Part shown: positions 36,101 through 47,479 of the stretch, in pieces
Layout of the letters: the number at the start of each line of letters is the position of its first letter
How positions within the stretch are numbered: the first letter of the stretch is position 1
Assembly (NCBI GenBank): GCA_963921195.1
Contig: OY992536.1
Location: forward strand, 183,838,995-183,902,994
Length of the DNA stretch: 64,000 bases
DNA from: Pegoplata infirma
Lineage: Eukaryota; Arthropoda; Insecta; Diptera; Anthomyiidae
Direction: 5' to 3'
Notes under the pieces: generated by a model
What the model saw: only the letters and a program-made list of their open reading frames with translations
Told to the model about the DNA's origin: nothing
The model's database searches: none
Translations under genes and position numbers: made by a program

Positions 36101-38386
36101 TGCTAAAGCTCGTTGTATAGCTTTATCACAATTGGGTCAATGGATTTTATTAAAACTATCACATCCTTTAGCTTCGGGAAGTGGTCATGGTGGAGGTAAT
36201 ACAAAATTTCAACAGACTATACCTCATGCCAAAGGACAACAATTAAAAGATGACCATCAACAATATTATAATCCTCGTATTAAAGAAGCTTTACAGGTTC
36301 TATTGCAAGCTCTACAATTTAAACATCGTACTATTGCTATGGTAGCAGTAGATTCTTTAAAACTTTGCATGGAAAGGGGTCGAGAGCTATCGTGCATTGT
36401 CAAAATGCCTCAGCTGATTATAACCGCACTCTGCAAAGCTTTGGAAATACAAAATGTTACCAATCCTAAGGATTCAGATAAGGTGGTACTGACATCATTA
36501 ATGTTATGCCTAGGAGAATATTGTATGTCTTTTCCTATGGCCATTATGTTGGAATCTCTAAATGAACGTGGCGATACTTTGGTGTTAATGGTATTAAGAG
36601 TATTATTGCAAATAGCTTCAGGAGCTCCTAGACATGATCGTGTTAAATTAACAGCAGATGATGATTTTGATACACATATAGCTAGTGATGACTTACATGA
36701 TGATGGTAAATTACCCGAGGCCAATTATCAGACATCCGAAACTATCCAAGCCTGTATAACAGCCATACGTTTGTGTGCTAAGGCTGTTGCCATGCATTTG
36801 GTAACACATTTGGGTCATTTTCCTATGGGTATAGGAGCAGCTCGTTTAAGTTCTTTGGTGGAAGAACAAGATGATATCAACGGTTATAATGGTCAAAATA
36901 GCCAACAACAAAGCACCGGCAATAGTATAGATATAAGAAGAGATTCTGTAGAACTGCCATCTATATTACATGCTCAAAATATGCAATTATTTATGTTAAA
37001 TCCTGGTCTAGTAGCCAGTTTTATTGAATTACCTACTCTAAAATTACCCGGAGGAGGTGTTACTGCTGGTTTGGTAACGGCCGAAAAACAAGTAAGGGTT
37101 TTGCTACGCGATTTAAATGGTAAAGCCTGTTGGGATGCTTCCATACTCTATAGTGAACCTAAGAGGGAATGTCCTGGAGCCTCAATGGATTCAAGTGCTT
37201 TTAGTCCATCACACAATCATCGTTACAATCAAGGACAACCAATGGACTCTTTAATGCATTCTATGCAAGGTTTAGATATAGCACCACCCAGACATACCTT
37301 AAGGCATAGACCACTAGGTGAGCTTCCCTTAGCTAAAGATTTAGCTCCTGATCTAGATCAATTGGATGATCTTTTGTCATATATCGGTCATACTAGTCCA
37401 GAATGTTTACCCTATCCAGTGGCAGAATTAAATGCTCCTGCTCCGTCGCCTTTGGGTAGTAATGCTGAGGCACAAGCTATTTCGGTAATACTTAATCAAA
37501 GAGCTTTAGAACAAGAATTTATAGGAAATCTCAATCAATTGGCCTTACAACAGCCGCCTCCCGGAAGTTCAACTCCCTCAATAGCCGCTGGTCATCATGA
37601 TACACGTTCATTGCATTCAATGCATGAACCCATATCCCACAATTCCTTTGAATCGTATCATTCCACCAGTTTGAATGGTCGCAATGAGATACCCTTTCAA
37701 TATTGTCGTCTACTATTTTCCCATTTGGGTCTTGCGGGTTGGGAAAGACGTTCTCGTACACATTTATTACAACGTACCGAAAAGTTATTAAGAGAATTAC
37801 GTAATGTTGACTTGCAAAAATGCCGAGAAACCCATAAAATGGCCGTTATTTACGTAGCCTCTGGCCAAGAAGATAAAAGTAGTATTTTACGTAATGCCAG
37901 CGGTAGTACAATGTATGAAATGTTTGTCTCGGCCTTGGGTTGGGAAATTGATTTGGAAACACATAATGGTTTTTTGGGTGGTTTACCACGTCAGGGTTGT
38001 GGTGCTACGGCTCCTTATTATGCTACACCCTTTCTAGAGGTTATCTATCATGTGGCCACTCGTATGCCTTCGGATTCACCAGAAGCTATACTTCTTAAAA
38101 CAAGACATTTGGGTAATGATGAGGTGCATATTGTATGGAGTGAACATTCACGTGATTATAGACGTGATATTTTACCCACAGAATTTTGTGATGTTCTCAT
38201 TGTGGTATATCCTCTAAAGAATGGTCTATTTCGTGTTACGGTTAATCGTAAACCGGAGGTACCATGGTTTGGTCCTTTGGCTAATGAAAGTGTTGTTAGT
38301 GGTACTTGTTTGGCTACATTGATACGAGCTACTGCTATTAATGCCAGTCGCACAAAACGTGCTGCTTTGCCTCTATATCAGCAATA
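33113..38386 (+). CDS. RalGAPalpha (CG5521 orthologue): RalGAP-alpha, giant main exon: scaffold and most of the Rap/Ran-GAP domain
   Basis: A 5,274-nt exon (acceptor TTATTTTTCCAG, donor GTAAGT) completes the previous codon and reads YFLLWYQALGENAPSYVHSM and onward for 1,757 codons. It encodes the catalytic subunit that, with the beta subunit, stimulates GTP hydrolysis by Ral in the cytosol. Seen in order: a conserved N-terminal block; a short polyglutamine (about 33962); a Ser/His/Gln-rich, acidic, poorly conserved linker (about 34600-35380, including ADDDSNDDDSRSPSP); the conserved GWLPDSTAIMWKRMLGALGD block (about 35402); helical repeats; LPGGGVTAGLVTAEKQVRVL (about 37050); and the GAP domain from about 37690 (CRETHKMAVIYVASGQEDKS, then HLGNDEVHIVWSEHSRDYRR). 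The Asn of HLGND (38115-38117) matches the catalytic asparagine thumb of Rap/Ral/TSC2-type GAPs. The internal ATG at 33171 is not the start. The frame is intact. Confidence 0.95.
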
Positions 38387-38466
38387 GTAAGTTTTTGTGT
38401 TGATTGTTTGTGGAATTATTAATTCAATTTTCTTATCGTGTTTTTTTAATTTTCTCCCCTTTATAG

Positions 38467-38657
38467 TTATGAAGAACGCAATCGGTCTTTGGATAGTGTT
38501 TCTTCACGTTACAAGGAAAGTACTACATTTGAGGATTTTGCTAATCGCATTTATAATCCTATGCCTTTATCCTCATATGCTACTTTAAGAGATGCCAATC
38601 AAAATTCGGCTCCTTTAGCAGCAGCTTTAATTGATCATCAAAGGTCTTCGGTAAAAG
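38467..38657 (+). CDS. RalGAPalpha (CG5521 orthologue): RalGAP-alpha, exon completing the GAP domain
   Basis: An 80-bp intron separates it from the main exon. TA before the donor plus T after the CCTTTATAG acceptor restores a Tyr codon, giving PLYQQYYEERNRSLDSVSSR. The human protein has PLYQNFYEERARYLQ at the same place, which confirms the junction. The exon continues YKESTTFEDFANRIYNPMPL, the conserved C-terminal edge of the Rap-GAP domain, and then a divergent tail to SSVKG. The last base is phase 1 and joins 41696. The donor is GTAAGT. Confidence 0.95.
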
Positions 38658-38754
38658 GTAAGTAGATGCGATAAACGATCACATTTAAATTTTTTAACTA
38701 AATAATGTAATTTTTATATGGTATTCGAAAAAGAGTTATTGAAATTCAAAAACT

Positions 38755-39560
38755 CCATTAAAAAAAAAATAAATTGATACATATTTCAAAAAGATCAATT
38801 GAGTTTCTTAAAAAACCTAGGAATACCCTCCACAATGCCCTTTTTAAAGAAAGCTAAGTTTTCTAACGTGAAAAAAATGAACAATTTCAATTAAAAATAT
38901 TTTATTTTGAGTAAAAAACTTTTTTTGTCATTTTTGTAAAAAAAAAGAAAAATTACTAATTTTTTTTTTTGAGTGCAAAATTTTTTCGAGTGTAAGTTTT
39001 TTTTTTAAGTGTAAAAATATTTTTGAGTGACAAAAATACTTTCTAAAGTAATTTTTTGGCTTTCCAATGTTTTTAAGGCTCGGGTTTTTCATCACGTGAA
39101 TTTAAGGTGAAGCGAATCTGAAATTCACGGTTTTGCTAATAACTTTTGAACCGCTGGACCGATTTGGCTGAAATTCAATATGGCCAGGGAAACGACAAAT
39201 ATATATGCCAAGCATCACCATCCTCAGAATTGGCTTAAGAAAGTTATCGTGTTTTTTATCTTGTAAATTCGAGAAAAACCCATGCCGAAATTCACTCTTT
39301 TGCTCATAACTTTTGAACCACTGGACCGATTTCGCTATATGGCATTACCAACCTGACCAGGAAAATGCCCAACATATATGCCAAACTTCAGCAGCCTCCG
39401 TAAAGTCTTTCAAAAGTTAGCATGTTTTCAACAAACAGACGGACGGACATCGCTAGATCGTCTTAGAATCCATGGGCTCCTAGACCAATATTTCCAGGTG
39501 TTACAAACGGAATGACAAACTTATATACCCTCTATCACTAGAGTGGAGGGTATTAAAAAA
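38755..39560 (-). mobile_element. Nearly complete Helitron-like copy in the last intron
   Basis: Read on the minus strand, it starts ATACCCTCCACTCTAGTGAT, then TTTGTCATTCCGTTTGTAAC, GCGATGTCCGTCCGTCTGTT, two blocks of GGTTCAAAAGTTATGAGCAA-type text, and TTTTGAGTG/TTTTTACACT words toward 38920. The same order occurs in the plus-strand copy at 60085 and in pieces at 46690, 55190 and 61490. The terminal hairpin end is lost or unclear. Confidence 0.75.
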
Positions 39561-39724
39561 ATATTTTATAAAATGTAATCCTCTAAAACTTTGAAGTGCT
39601 TTTAGAGACAGGATCACGAAATGAAAAATTGTAAATGTTGTTTTACTACATTTAGTCTCTAGTTTCAAACGTATATTATCCAGTTCGTGTTTAACGACTG
39701 TTTTTCATTTGAGTCGGGCGGTGT

Positions 39725-39835
39725 TATCAGTGATAGATTCTAACAAATTCCAGCGATGCCCGTCTGTCTGTTGAAATGGCGATCCCGACCAAAATACACA
39801 GATATGACTGAAACTTAACATATTTACTTGTTGTT
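39725..39835 (+). mobile_element. Helitron-like fragment
   Basis: TCAGTGATAGATTCTAACAA, GCGATGCCCGTCTGTCTGTT and TGACTGAAACTTAACATATTTA match the interior of the 32236 copy. 39836-40000 is AT-rich and unassigned. Confidence 0.6.
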
Positions 39836-40007
39836 TTTCATATTAATGTCTTTTAAACTCAGCATTTGGGAAGAGAACATGTCATAATTACATTTTCTAT
39901 ACACCAGATTTTTTCAATGGAAAACCATTTTTAAGCTTAAAACGCGTTTTCTGCAAAATCGAATATTTTGAGTTATGATACTATACAAGTAAATGAGCGA
40001 TATGAGG

Positions 40008-40485
40008 CAGCGTTACCAAGTACTTTTTTCCGTTGTCCCCAAAAATATAAAAAAATATCCCCAAAAATCCCCAAACTATAAATAATGAGTTTTTTTTTAA
40101 TCACAGATAAATGTTTCTTCAGTTTTTTAAAAAAAATTTATGGATTGTAATTTTACGATTTTGATTCGTAGATTTATCAATTAAAAAAATCCCCAAAAAT
40201 CCCCAATCGCGTAAATATACGGTTTTTTGGCAATGTTAATATACATTTACAGCCGATAAATGCGCATTCTACTAAATGTGCTTCGCAATCTCGTACCAAA
40301 GAATGGTTTTTACAAAAACTTTTCTTTAAATCTTTGATTGCATTAAATTTCGCACATTTTTACTTATTAATATACCCAAAAAATCCCCAAAATAATTTTT
40401 GAAATCCCCAAATGAGATTTCTTGTCCTTTTTGCTTGCACGAAATCCCCAACTTTGGGGATAAATCCCCAAGTCTGGCAGCCCTG
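40008..40485. mobile_element. hAT-like element with AAATCCCCAAA words
   Basis: The left end is CAGCGTTACCAAGTAC. The right end read inward is CAGGGCTGCCAGACTTGGGG. An exact 8-bp duplication ATATGAGG flanks it (40000-40007 and 40486-40493). The interior iterates AAAATCCCCAAAA-type words near both ends (40050-40075, 40188-40206, 40377-40472). There is no transposase. It is inserted beside a GGCATTCCACGCC terminus of another element. Confidence 0.88.
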
Positions 40486-40920
40486 ATATGAGGCATTCCA
40501 CGCCAAATGTCCCGCTAAAGAAAAACATGTGCCACTTGAATTTCTGAATAGGTTGCAATGCCCTATATTGAACTAAGAAAATTGCGTTTTTGGTTTTAAA
40601 TTTTTCAAAAACTGGGCTTCGGAGACGTGGTTAAATATTGGAAAACTGGTCAAATTTTTGTAAATATTTATCAAATTGAAACGGAATCCATCACAATCCC
40701 AAAAATTTACATTCTAGTATAGTTTTGTATGGGCAATCGATTAATTTTGTTTTTTGGAAAATTTTCAGAACCCGTTCTGAAATTTTCCATTTTTTTAAAA
40801 AGCCAATTTATCAAAAATCTGGCGACTTTTTTTTTTAAAGTTTAGATGTTTGTCCATCCACACAAAAAAAATGTGTTTTTCGTTTTTTTTTCGAGAAAAT
40901 CGCAGTTGAATATTAAATTT
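40486..40920. mobile_element. Partial relative of the 21982-24764 element
   Basis: GAGGCATTCCACGCCAAATG resembles the GGGGCATTCCATGCCAAATC end at 21982. The following text (FAAAACTGG-like AT-rich sequence with CGAGAAAATCGCAG) has no matching right end, so only one half is recognised. Confidence 0.45.
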
Positions 40921-40984
40921 CATAACAATTTTGTAATTTGCTTGTATTTTCTTGTTTCAACATAGCGAATGAGTATTAAATATT

Positions 40985-41560
40985 TGCATAAATGTTGTGT
41001 TCTGTTCTTTTTTTAGTTTTTCTGAATTTTTCATATTTTTTGTAATTTTTTATATTTTTTTTTTTTAGTATTTTGAGTAGGTTTATTCTAGCTCGAGGTC
41101 ATTATTTTCTTTACTAATTAAAGCTGTGATATTCTCATAGAATAATTTTGAAGAAAATTATTTATCTGTTTTAAATTTATTTATGTTGGTCATTTTTGCA
41201 AGACTTAATCGACACGAGTTTCGGAATTTGTCAGATTCCATTGTCAAGATTATTTAGCAAATATAAAAACCCTATACTGAGAGTAGTTTCGAAATGACAT
41301 CCGAAACACGTGTCGATTAAGTTTTGCAAAAAATAACCAACATAAATAAATTTAAAACAAAAAAATATTTTTTTTGAAAATTATCTATGAGAATATCATA
41401 GTTTTTATTAGTAAAGGAAATATGAACCTCTAGCCTCAAAAAATAAAAAAATAAAAAAAAAAATTTAAAAAAAATAACAAAAAAATTACAAAAAATTAAA
41501 AAAATATGAAAAATTCAAAAAAACTAAAAAAGAACAAAAAATTAACAAAAATATAAGAAA
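40985..41560. mobile_element. Foldback element with CTCGAGGTCATTATTTTC arms
   Basis: Inverted arms share TTCTAGCTCGAGGTCATTAT, ATGATATTCTCATA, TTTATTTATGTTGGTCATTT and AATCGACACGAGTTTCGGA. The complementarity extends through A/T-rich flanks (TTTTTAGTTTTTCTGAATTT versus AAATTCAAAAAAACTAAAAA). A related copy with a different centre is at 53868-54560. Confidence 0.75.
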
Positions 41561-41695
41561 TTAAAAGAGATTCAAATAGAGATTTAAATTTCAAACATAA
41601 AATTCCTTTATACCCTTTATTTAAGCAAATTTCTTTAAAGCGCAAACATCATTTTGTTTCTCACTTAAAATTTTTTGTCTACCTTTTCTTTCCAG

Positions 41696-41925
41696 GTTGG
41701 GTACAAGCATCTATTGATGCAAATATGAAAGAAATACCACTGGGTATTATGCCCTCAGCATCGGCCTCATCAACAGCAGCAATGGAAGCTATAAATGTTA
41801 GTAACTCACCAAGAGGTGCTCGAAAACTTGGTTCTACTTTTAAAAGTGGACCGAAACGTCTACATACCGGAAGTCATACAACACCGCCTGAGAGTCCAAC
41901 ATTACCAATGCGCAAATTTAAATAA
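41696..41925 (+). CDS. RalGAPalpha (CG5521 orthologue): RalGAP-alpha, last coding exon with stop
   Basis: The acceptor is TTTCTTTCCAG. G from the previous exon plus GT gives Gly. The peptide is WVQASIDANMKEIPLGIMPS, a short Ala/Ser-rich part, then GARKLGSTFKSGPKRLHTGS and TTPPESPTLPMRKFK before TAA at 41923-41925. This basic, Ser/Pro-rich tail lies outside the GAP fold and is expected to be flexible. Frame continuity and the strong acceptor support it; the tail sequence itself is not one I recognise from outside flies. Confidence 0.9.
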
Positions 41926-42560
41926 TATTTAGAATACTAAATATTTATTAATAATTAATAATAGTTATTTATTTCCAAAAAAAAAAAAACAAGAAAAAAC
42001 ATTTCTACTTAAAACAGCGAAAACAGTTTAAGCAAAATTTAATTTTAAGTTAAAAAAAAAAAAAATCACACAATCAATACAGAATTAAATTCATTCCTTT
42101 TAATTATGAGTGAGCATAATAATTGCAAAAAAAACGCGCATTTGAACAAAAAAAAAATTAAATATTTAAAAAATAAAAATAATTCAACGAAGCGCATTTG
42201 TTTTATAGGCATTTTATGATTATTTATTCATATTCTAATTAATCGTTTCTTTTTTTTTTCTTTTTAAGTTTAACACACAAAATATTTATAATATCTTTTA
42301 TTCAAAGCATAAAATATTTATTTATCTATTTAATTATATATGCATACATTGTTTAAATGTTTTTAATATTTTGTTTTGTTCTTTAAATCTCTTTTTTTTT
42401 CTATTGAATAAGTTTAATTTATTAATTTCTTCTTTTTTTATGTGTTGTTTTGTTATTTCATTTGAAAATTACAATATGATATTTTATTATTTAACTATAA
42501 AATTATTTTAACTTTTCTTTTTTTTGTTCATTTATTAAATTGGAATTGTGGAAATTTAAT
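41926..42560 (+). other. RalGAPalpha (CG5521 orthologue): Probable 3-prime UTR and polyadenylation region of RalGAP-alpha
   Basis: Very AT-rich sequence follows the stop, with an AATAAA hexamer at 42172-42177 and near-variants (CATAAA near 42308). No transposon ends are visible until the TCTGAGAC words from about 42660. The true cleavage site cannot be fixed from sequence alone. Confidence 0.5.
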
Positions 42561-42659
42561 TCACAAGGAAAGAAAGGGTTTGTTTAAATTAATTAAAAAA
42601 AAAAAATTTAAGAAATATTTTAATAAGGAGTTGTATAACGGACCGATTTGTACTATTAA

Positions 42660-43080
42660 AGAGTATTTTTTATCAAAAAGGTCTCAGAACTGGTTTCTTT
42701 ATATAATTTTCACTAACAAAAGTCTCAGACTTTTCCACAGAAGTTGTAGATTCTGAGACAATTTTGTACAGACACATGGTTCAGGTTTCAGGTTTGAAAA
42801 AAAATTATGCAGATAAAGTAAGATAGTAAAAATGACAGATTCTATAACATTTTGTCTGCTGGCAAATTCTAATGACATATTTTTTTGCAGACTAAGTGTT
42901 AAATTTTGAGAAATGTTTAAAAATTTGTTTTCTGATATTAAAAACAAAGATTTTGGAATAATTTTTCTATTGAGAAATCATCAGATTTTTATACATGTTT
43001 CCTCTAGAAAATTTCTCAGAAATGAGATATATAGAAATGTTCTAGGACATTTGCTATTTGACAAATTTTTAGATTGTAAA
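42660..43080. repeat. TCTCAGA-word array
   Basis: Repeated AAAGTCTCAGACTTTTC, AGATTCTGAGACAATTTTG and GATTCTATAACATTTTG words, of the same kind as at 27840 and 31255. The two short frames in this stretch are by-products of the words. Confidence 0.55.
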
Positions 43081-43196
43081 ACACTTTTCATTCGAAGTTA
43101 AAATCGAATAATTAAAATTTAAAAAAAATATTAGGAAACAAGTACATTCTTTTTACTTTCACCAAATTTTATTTATGCGACACAAAACAAAAAAAA

Positions 43197-43357
43197 TCGG
43201 AAGTGAAATCTAGAACACCAAAAAAAATCGGAAATTTTCATTTTCACATTTTTATGTGAATTACGTTTTTTGGAACAGCGGCCTATATAATTTATACAAA
43301 AATGTGAAAATGGAAATTTCCGAATTTTTTTGGTTTCTAGATTTCACTTTCGATTAT
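43197..43357. mobile_element. Small palindromic MITE
   Basis: CGGAAGTGAAATCTAGAACA and AATCGGAAATTTTCATTTTC on the left are mirrored by TGGAAATTTCCGAATTTTTT and TCTAGATTTCACTTTCG on the right, around a short loop. No duplication was identified. Confidence 0.65.
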
Positions 43358-43451
43358 TTTTACTAGTTTTTGTATCATAGTTTGATCACATCACATGATC
43401 AATTATTTTTATTTATTCTCTCTATTTACTTACAACTCATTTTTAATAAAT

Positions 43452-43586
43452 GCAACCTAACCGAGAACTGGAATCAATGACCGTCGTCTCGTTGTAGCGA
43501 AAAAAACCAATGGTTCTGGTGGGAATCGAACCCACGACCTCCGCGTTGAAAGGCTAGCACGCTACCAACTAGCCTACGGGGGCCCC
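43452..43586 (-). mobile_element. tRNA-derived SINE, second copy
   Basis: Minus strand from 43586: CCCCCGTAGGCTAGTTGGTA, GCGTGCTAGCC, GTGGGTTCGATTCCCACC (B box), then body text TCGCTACAACGAGACGACGG and CCAGTTCTCGGTTAGG. It is the same family as 30570-30699, with differences mainly in the anticodon-arm region and body. Confidence 0.85.
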
Positions 43587-43719
43587 TTTTTGTATCATAT
43601 TAAAAAAGGTTGGTTAACGTTAAACGAATACACGTTTTCCGTTAAAATTTTAAGCTTTAAGTTTTTTCATGTGATTTGGAAAATTCATGTGAATTAAAAA
43701 GTTGTAAAAATCAAAACAG

Positions 43720-43983
43720 ATGTCTAAATTTTCAAATTTTGAGTCACTTTTTTTTTTAAATTCTGAAATAGTTCTTAAATTTGAAGACAGTTCTCATATC
43801 GAAGGAACTTTTTTGTCTAAAAAAAATTGTTAGATTCTAAGACAATTCTTAAATTCTAAAGCATTTTTTCTGTAGAAAAAAACCTGATTGTGAGACCTTT
43901 TTTCTATTAGAAAATTCTTATATTCTGTTACAGTTTTTTTTTAATATAAAACCTTTAATTTTAAGACATTTTTCGATAGACAG
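43720..43983. repeat. TCTGAGAC/TTCTTAAATTC word array
   Basis: Iterated TTAGATTCTAAGACAATTC, TTAAATTCTAAAGCA and TTTTTCTGTAGAAAAA words. The array continues after the foldback element, at about 44225-44440. It is non-coding. Confidence 0.5.
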
Positions 43984-44223
43984 TTGAACAGTTCATGCGA
44001 ATAAGGACGAATAGACCATTTGTATAATTTTACAAATGACGATAAAAACACAGGAAACGGTTAAAAACTAATTTTTTTGTGAACTTTTTTGCATTAATGA
44101 ATTAATGCATTATGCAAAAAAGTAGAAAAAAATATTAATTTTTAACTGTTTACTGCGTTTTTATCGTCATTTGTAAAATTATTCAAATGGTATATTCGTC
44201 CTTATTCGCATGAACTGTTCAAT
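43984..44223. mobile_element. 240-bp foldback MITE
   Basis: TTGAACAGTTCATGCGAATA and AGGACGAATA on the left are mirrored by ATTCGTCCTTATTCGCATGA and ACTGTTCAA on the right, with TTTGTATAATTTTACAAATGACG also matched. The arms meet at a small GCATTAATGAATTAATGC palindrome. It splits a word array. Confidence 0.75.
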
Positions 44224-44224
44224 T

Positions 44225-44749
44225 CTTTAAAAAAAAATTACGGGTTTATTGCCTTTAAACTGTTTTAGGGCAATTTCTTAAATTCTACAACACTTTGGAC
44301 ATGAAAAAATTCTCAAGTTCTTAGTCATTTTTAATCCATCGAGTTTTAAAAGTTTTTTTCTTGCAATTATTATATAAAATAGAACTGAAAAATGTTCAGA
44401 TTCCGATTTTTTTTTTAAAGAATTTTTTGATTTAAAAATGTTTTTTTACAAAAAAATCCCAATTTTTTTTGTATAAAAATCGAATTTTTAAATTTTTAAT
44501 AATTGTTAGCAAATTCAGCTCTTTAATAGCCATCGTCACTTTTGACAAAGATCATTTCCGGAATCTTCGTTTTTTGTGATGATTATAAAGAAACATTTTA
44601 AAATCCCAAAATACGCGATTTTGGTTTCCATATTCTGATCAGAATTTTTAGACAAAAATAGCATTTACAAATTTTCTTTCGAATATGTGTTTAAAAATTC
44701 ATTATTATGCTTTTTGCACTAAAGAAATACAAGTTTATCATTATTAAAA
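44225..44749. other. Word-array remainder and AT-rich sequence
   Basis: TCTGAGAC-type words fade out by about 44440. The rest is AT-rich with no exon, element end or RNA structure that I can support. Confidence 0.4.
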
Positions 44750-45040
44750 AAAAAAAAAAATATTCCACGCCCATAAAAGGGGGGGCGGACCGAAGAAAAC
44801 GACATTTTCTAATTGTCTGGGTCCAAATGCAGGACTTTGAACTTCTTGTAGCATAAACATGTTTCAAAAATATAAAAAAACGCGTAAAAAATATAGGTTT
44901 TTCCCCCTAGTCCGATTTTGCCCATTTCCGAACTTAACCTGCCTAGGACCATAAGACATATTCCTGCCAAATTTCAGGAGGCTAGTTCTTTTTTTTTGGA
45001 CTGCATCGTGCCATCTACAGAAAGACGGACGGACGGATAA
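44750..45040 (-). mobile_element. Helitron-like fragment
   Basis: The reverse complement contains AGACGGACGGACGGATAA as (GTCY)n, GGCAGGAATATGTCTTATGG, TTCGGAAATGGGCAAAATCG and AAGTTCAAAGTCCTGCATTTGG-like text, in the same order as at 31800-32070. Confidence 0.65.
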
Positions 45041-45044
45041 CTTA

Positions 45045-45727
45045 AAAACTATTAATCGGAGGGCTTTCAGGTATTTTGCGGAAGTGTTCTACGAGTCAAG
45101 AGCTACAAAAATGCTGTTGGATCTTTTCCCGTGTAGGCAGTATTTACCGAGATATGTGCATATAAAAAATAACAAGAATTTCAAATTTTAGATCTAAAAT
45201 TAGGGTCTTGAGACCCCGACAGATATGCAGAGCTAGGCTATTCCATATTTTTCTTTGTAGTCTTTCTTTAGAAAATTTTCGCTCTATCTCGCTTAGTTTT
45301 CGAAATATCGCCATTTTGAATTTTTAACTAAATTCTAAAAAATTATTTACTAAATTCTCAGAAGTTATTAACTAAATTCTAAGAAGTTCACTTCCTCAAT
45401 TCAAAGAAGAGAAATACGATGATGTTTTTTTAAATAAATTTTAACTAAATTTGAACTAAATTGTTTTTTAAGAAATATGTCTTAAAAAAAAGATACGTTT
45501 CTTAGATTTGTGGAAAATTTCTTTGGCAGTAAGAATTTTTTTCCTAATATTAAAAAATTCCATTTAAAGAAAACTATGAACTTATTATAAGTACATGAAC
45601 TAAACTTTTTTCCTCATAGTTAAGGAAATCTATAATTTTTTAGTTAAATTTAACTAAATTTTAGTAAAATTCATAATAAATTTTTAAAGACATTATTTTC
45701 TTAATTTTAGTTATGTCTTTTTCAGTG
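45045..45727. mobile_element. TA-flanked element half with AACTAAATTC words and a shared core
   Basis: The right end is TTTTTCAGTG followed by TA. Before it are iterated AACTAAATTCTAA/TTAGTTAAATTTAACT words (45330-45720). The core (GAGCTACAAAAATGCTGTTG, TTTACCGAGATATGTGCATA, CTCTATCTCGCTTAGTTTTC) is present in inverse orientation inside the element at 56058-56897. The left word array is missing, apparently replaced by Helitron-like sequence. Confidence 0.6.
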
Positions 45728-45734
45728 TATATAT

Positions 45735-47254
45735 TAGGGTGGGTCGATTTTTTTTGTCAAAAATCGTATAGCAAAAACATAATCTACATGAAATTCTAAG
45801 AACATTTCCCAAAGAAACCATGTTTCTAAAATCAAACCCTATACCGCGCCTAACGACATGAAGATTTGTCCGTCCGTCCTTTTTTCATAAGCAAAACATA
45901 GAACTTGACTCTTTTTTTTTTTGGTGTTTGTGTTAATTTTTGGGCTTTGGTATGCTCCTAGGTATATAGTAAAATTTTATTGGCAACATTTTTGTAGAAC
46001 GTTTCATCCCCACCCTCCCCCTCTTTCGGGTTGTTTTTTGCGATTTGTTAGAATAGAGCCAAAAAATACCGTTATGAGAGGGAGTTAGAGGGTTAATATG
46101 TTTCACAAAAATTTTTGCCATAATATTTTCTACAAAGTTGCTGAACATACCCTACACCTCAGATGTAAAGAAAACATAGTTTTATATACCGATATGCTGC
46201 AAGAACTTATCCAGAAGGCAATGTTTTACCAATTGCAGCTGGATATAATTCGATTTTTGGGATTATGAAAGGCAAGTATATTAGACATAATCCCTGAAAT
46301 GGAGAAATAAATAATTAGATTGATTTGTAATGAAAACACCACAGATGAAAAATTATAAAAAGAAATTTTAACAATAAATCGCTGCTTTTATCGTTAATCC
46401 ATGGTAATTTTACTTCATTATTTATTTTATATTGGGCTGCAGTATATTAACATGTAACGTGATACTCTAAAAGTAAGTACAGGGGTTGTGGGTTCGATTC
46501 CCTCCAAAGCCTTTGTATGTTAATTATTTTTTTTAGTAAATAAAAGTATATAATTGAGGATCATAATGATATTTCGTCAAAAAAAAAAAAAAAACTTAGA
46601 TACTTTTGTGGGATGAAATTAAAGAGTTGCATATCGGAGAGGAAAAGCTGTGTTCGATAAAAATTTTTGATAACTGAATATTTTTTTAAATCAGTATTTG
46701 ATTTATTTTGAGTAAATTTTTTTTTTTTAATTTTTGTAAAAAAAATTTTTTGGGTGTAAATTTTTTTGAGTGTATTTTTTTTTGTGTGTAAATTTTTTTT
46801 TTTTTACTTTTTTTGAGTCACAAAAATAGTTTCTAAAATATCTTTTTGGCTTACCATTCCTTTTCAAAGCGTGTTTAGCGTTTTTTTTTGCACATCGGGA
46901 GTTCGGGTTAAAACCCATCTAAAATTCCCCATTTTGCTAATAACTTATGAACCACTGGACAGATTTCGCTGAAATTTAGTATTAATCTGACTGGAAGTAT
47001 AACAAATATATACGCCACGCTTCAGCAGCTTGCCGTATATATTTCCATTTTTCCGCTAACATTTGAAGGTTAGCGTGTTTCACACAGGCAGAAAGACAGA
47101 CGGACGGACAGATTTTCATGTCGTTAGGCGCGGTATAGGGTTTTATTTTAGACCAATGGTTTCTTTGGAAAAGTTTCTTAAAATTTCTTGTAGATTTTGT
47201 TTTTGCTATACGATTTTTCAGTTTTTTTCGATCCATACAAATCGACCCGCCCTA
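45735..47254. mobile_element. TAGGGTGGGTCG-ended element with 8-bp duplication
   Basis: The left end is TAGGGTGGGTCGATTTTTTT and the right end the complement of TAGGGCGGGTCGATTTGTAT. GTATATAT flanks it at 45727-45734 and 47255-47262. The inverted repeats extend about 160 bp, through GCGCCTAACGACATGAA. The interior is a mosaic: half of the MITE seen at 30757 (46047-46206), a tRNA-like stretch (46440-46515) and Helitron-like text (46690-47110). There is no transposase. Confidence 0.8.
46440..46515 (+). repeat. Degenerate tRNA-like sequence (SINE head or pseudo-tRNA)
   Basis: GGGGTTGTGGGTTCGATTCC is a good B box and T-arm half, but the 3-prime T-stem strand is CCTCC, so pairing is poor. The A-box region is not recognisable. 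It ends AAAGCC. It lacks the CGCTACAACGAGACGA body of the other two SINE copies. Confidence 0.4.
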
Positions 47255-47479
47255 GTATATATACAAAAACTGTCCGATTCTGAAATATTACCTAAGTTAA
47301 TTTTTCACATCCTCTTCCTTTTTTTCTTTCTTTTTATAATAACGAGTTTGTGCTGATGTTAGTTATTATCCGAAATATGTGTCCTAGACCCACTTTTAAG
47401 TATTCCGATCTACTCAGAATGACTTTTTGAGTCGATCTGTGCATGTAAACGGTGTAAACACGATACAGGTAGCAATTTT

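Noticed and set aside
38397..38588. Open frame after the main exon as a separate small protein
   Set aside because: It crosses the 80-bp intron and reads exon 38467-38657 in the wrong frame. The spliced frame gives the conserved YYEERNRSL.
46440..46515. Functional tRNA gene
   Set aside because: Only the B box is good. The T stem and acceptor stem do not pair and no anticodon loop can be placed.
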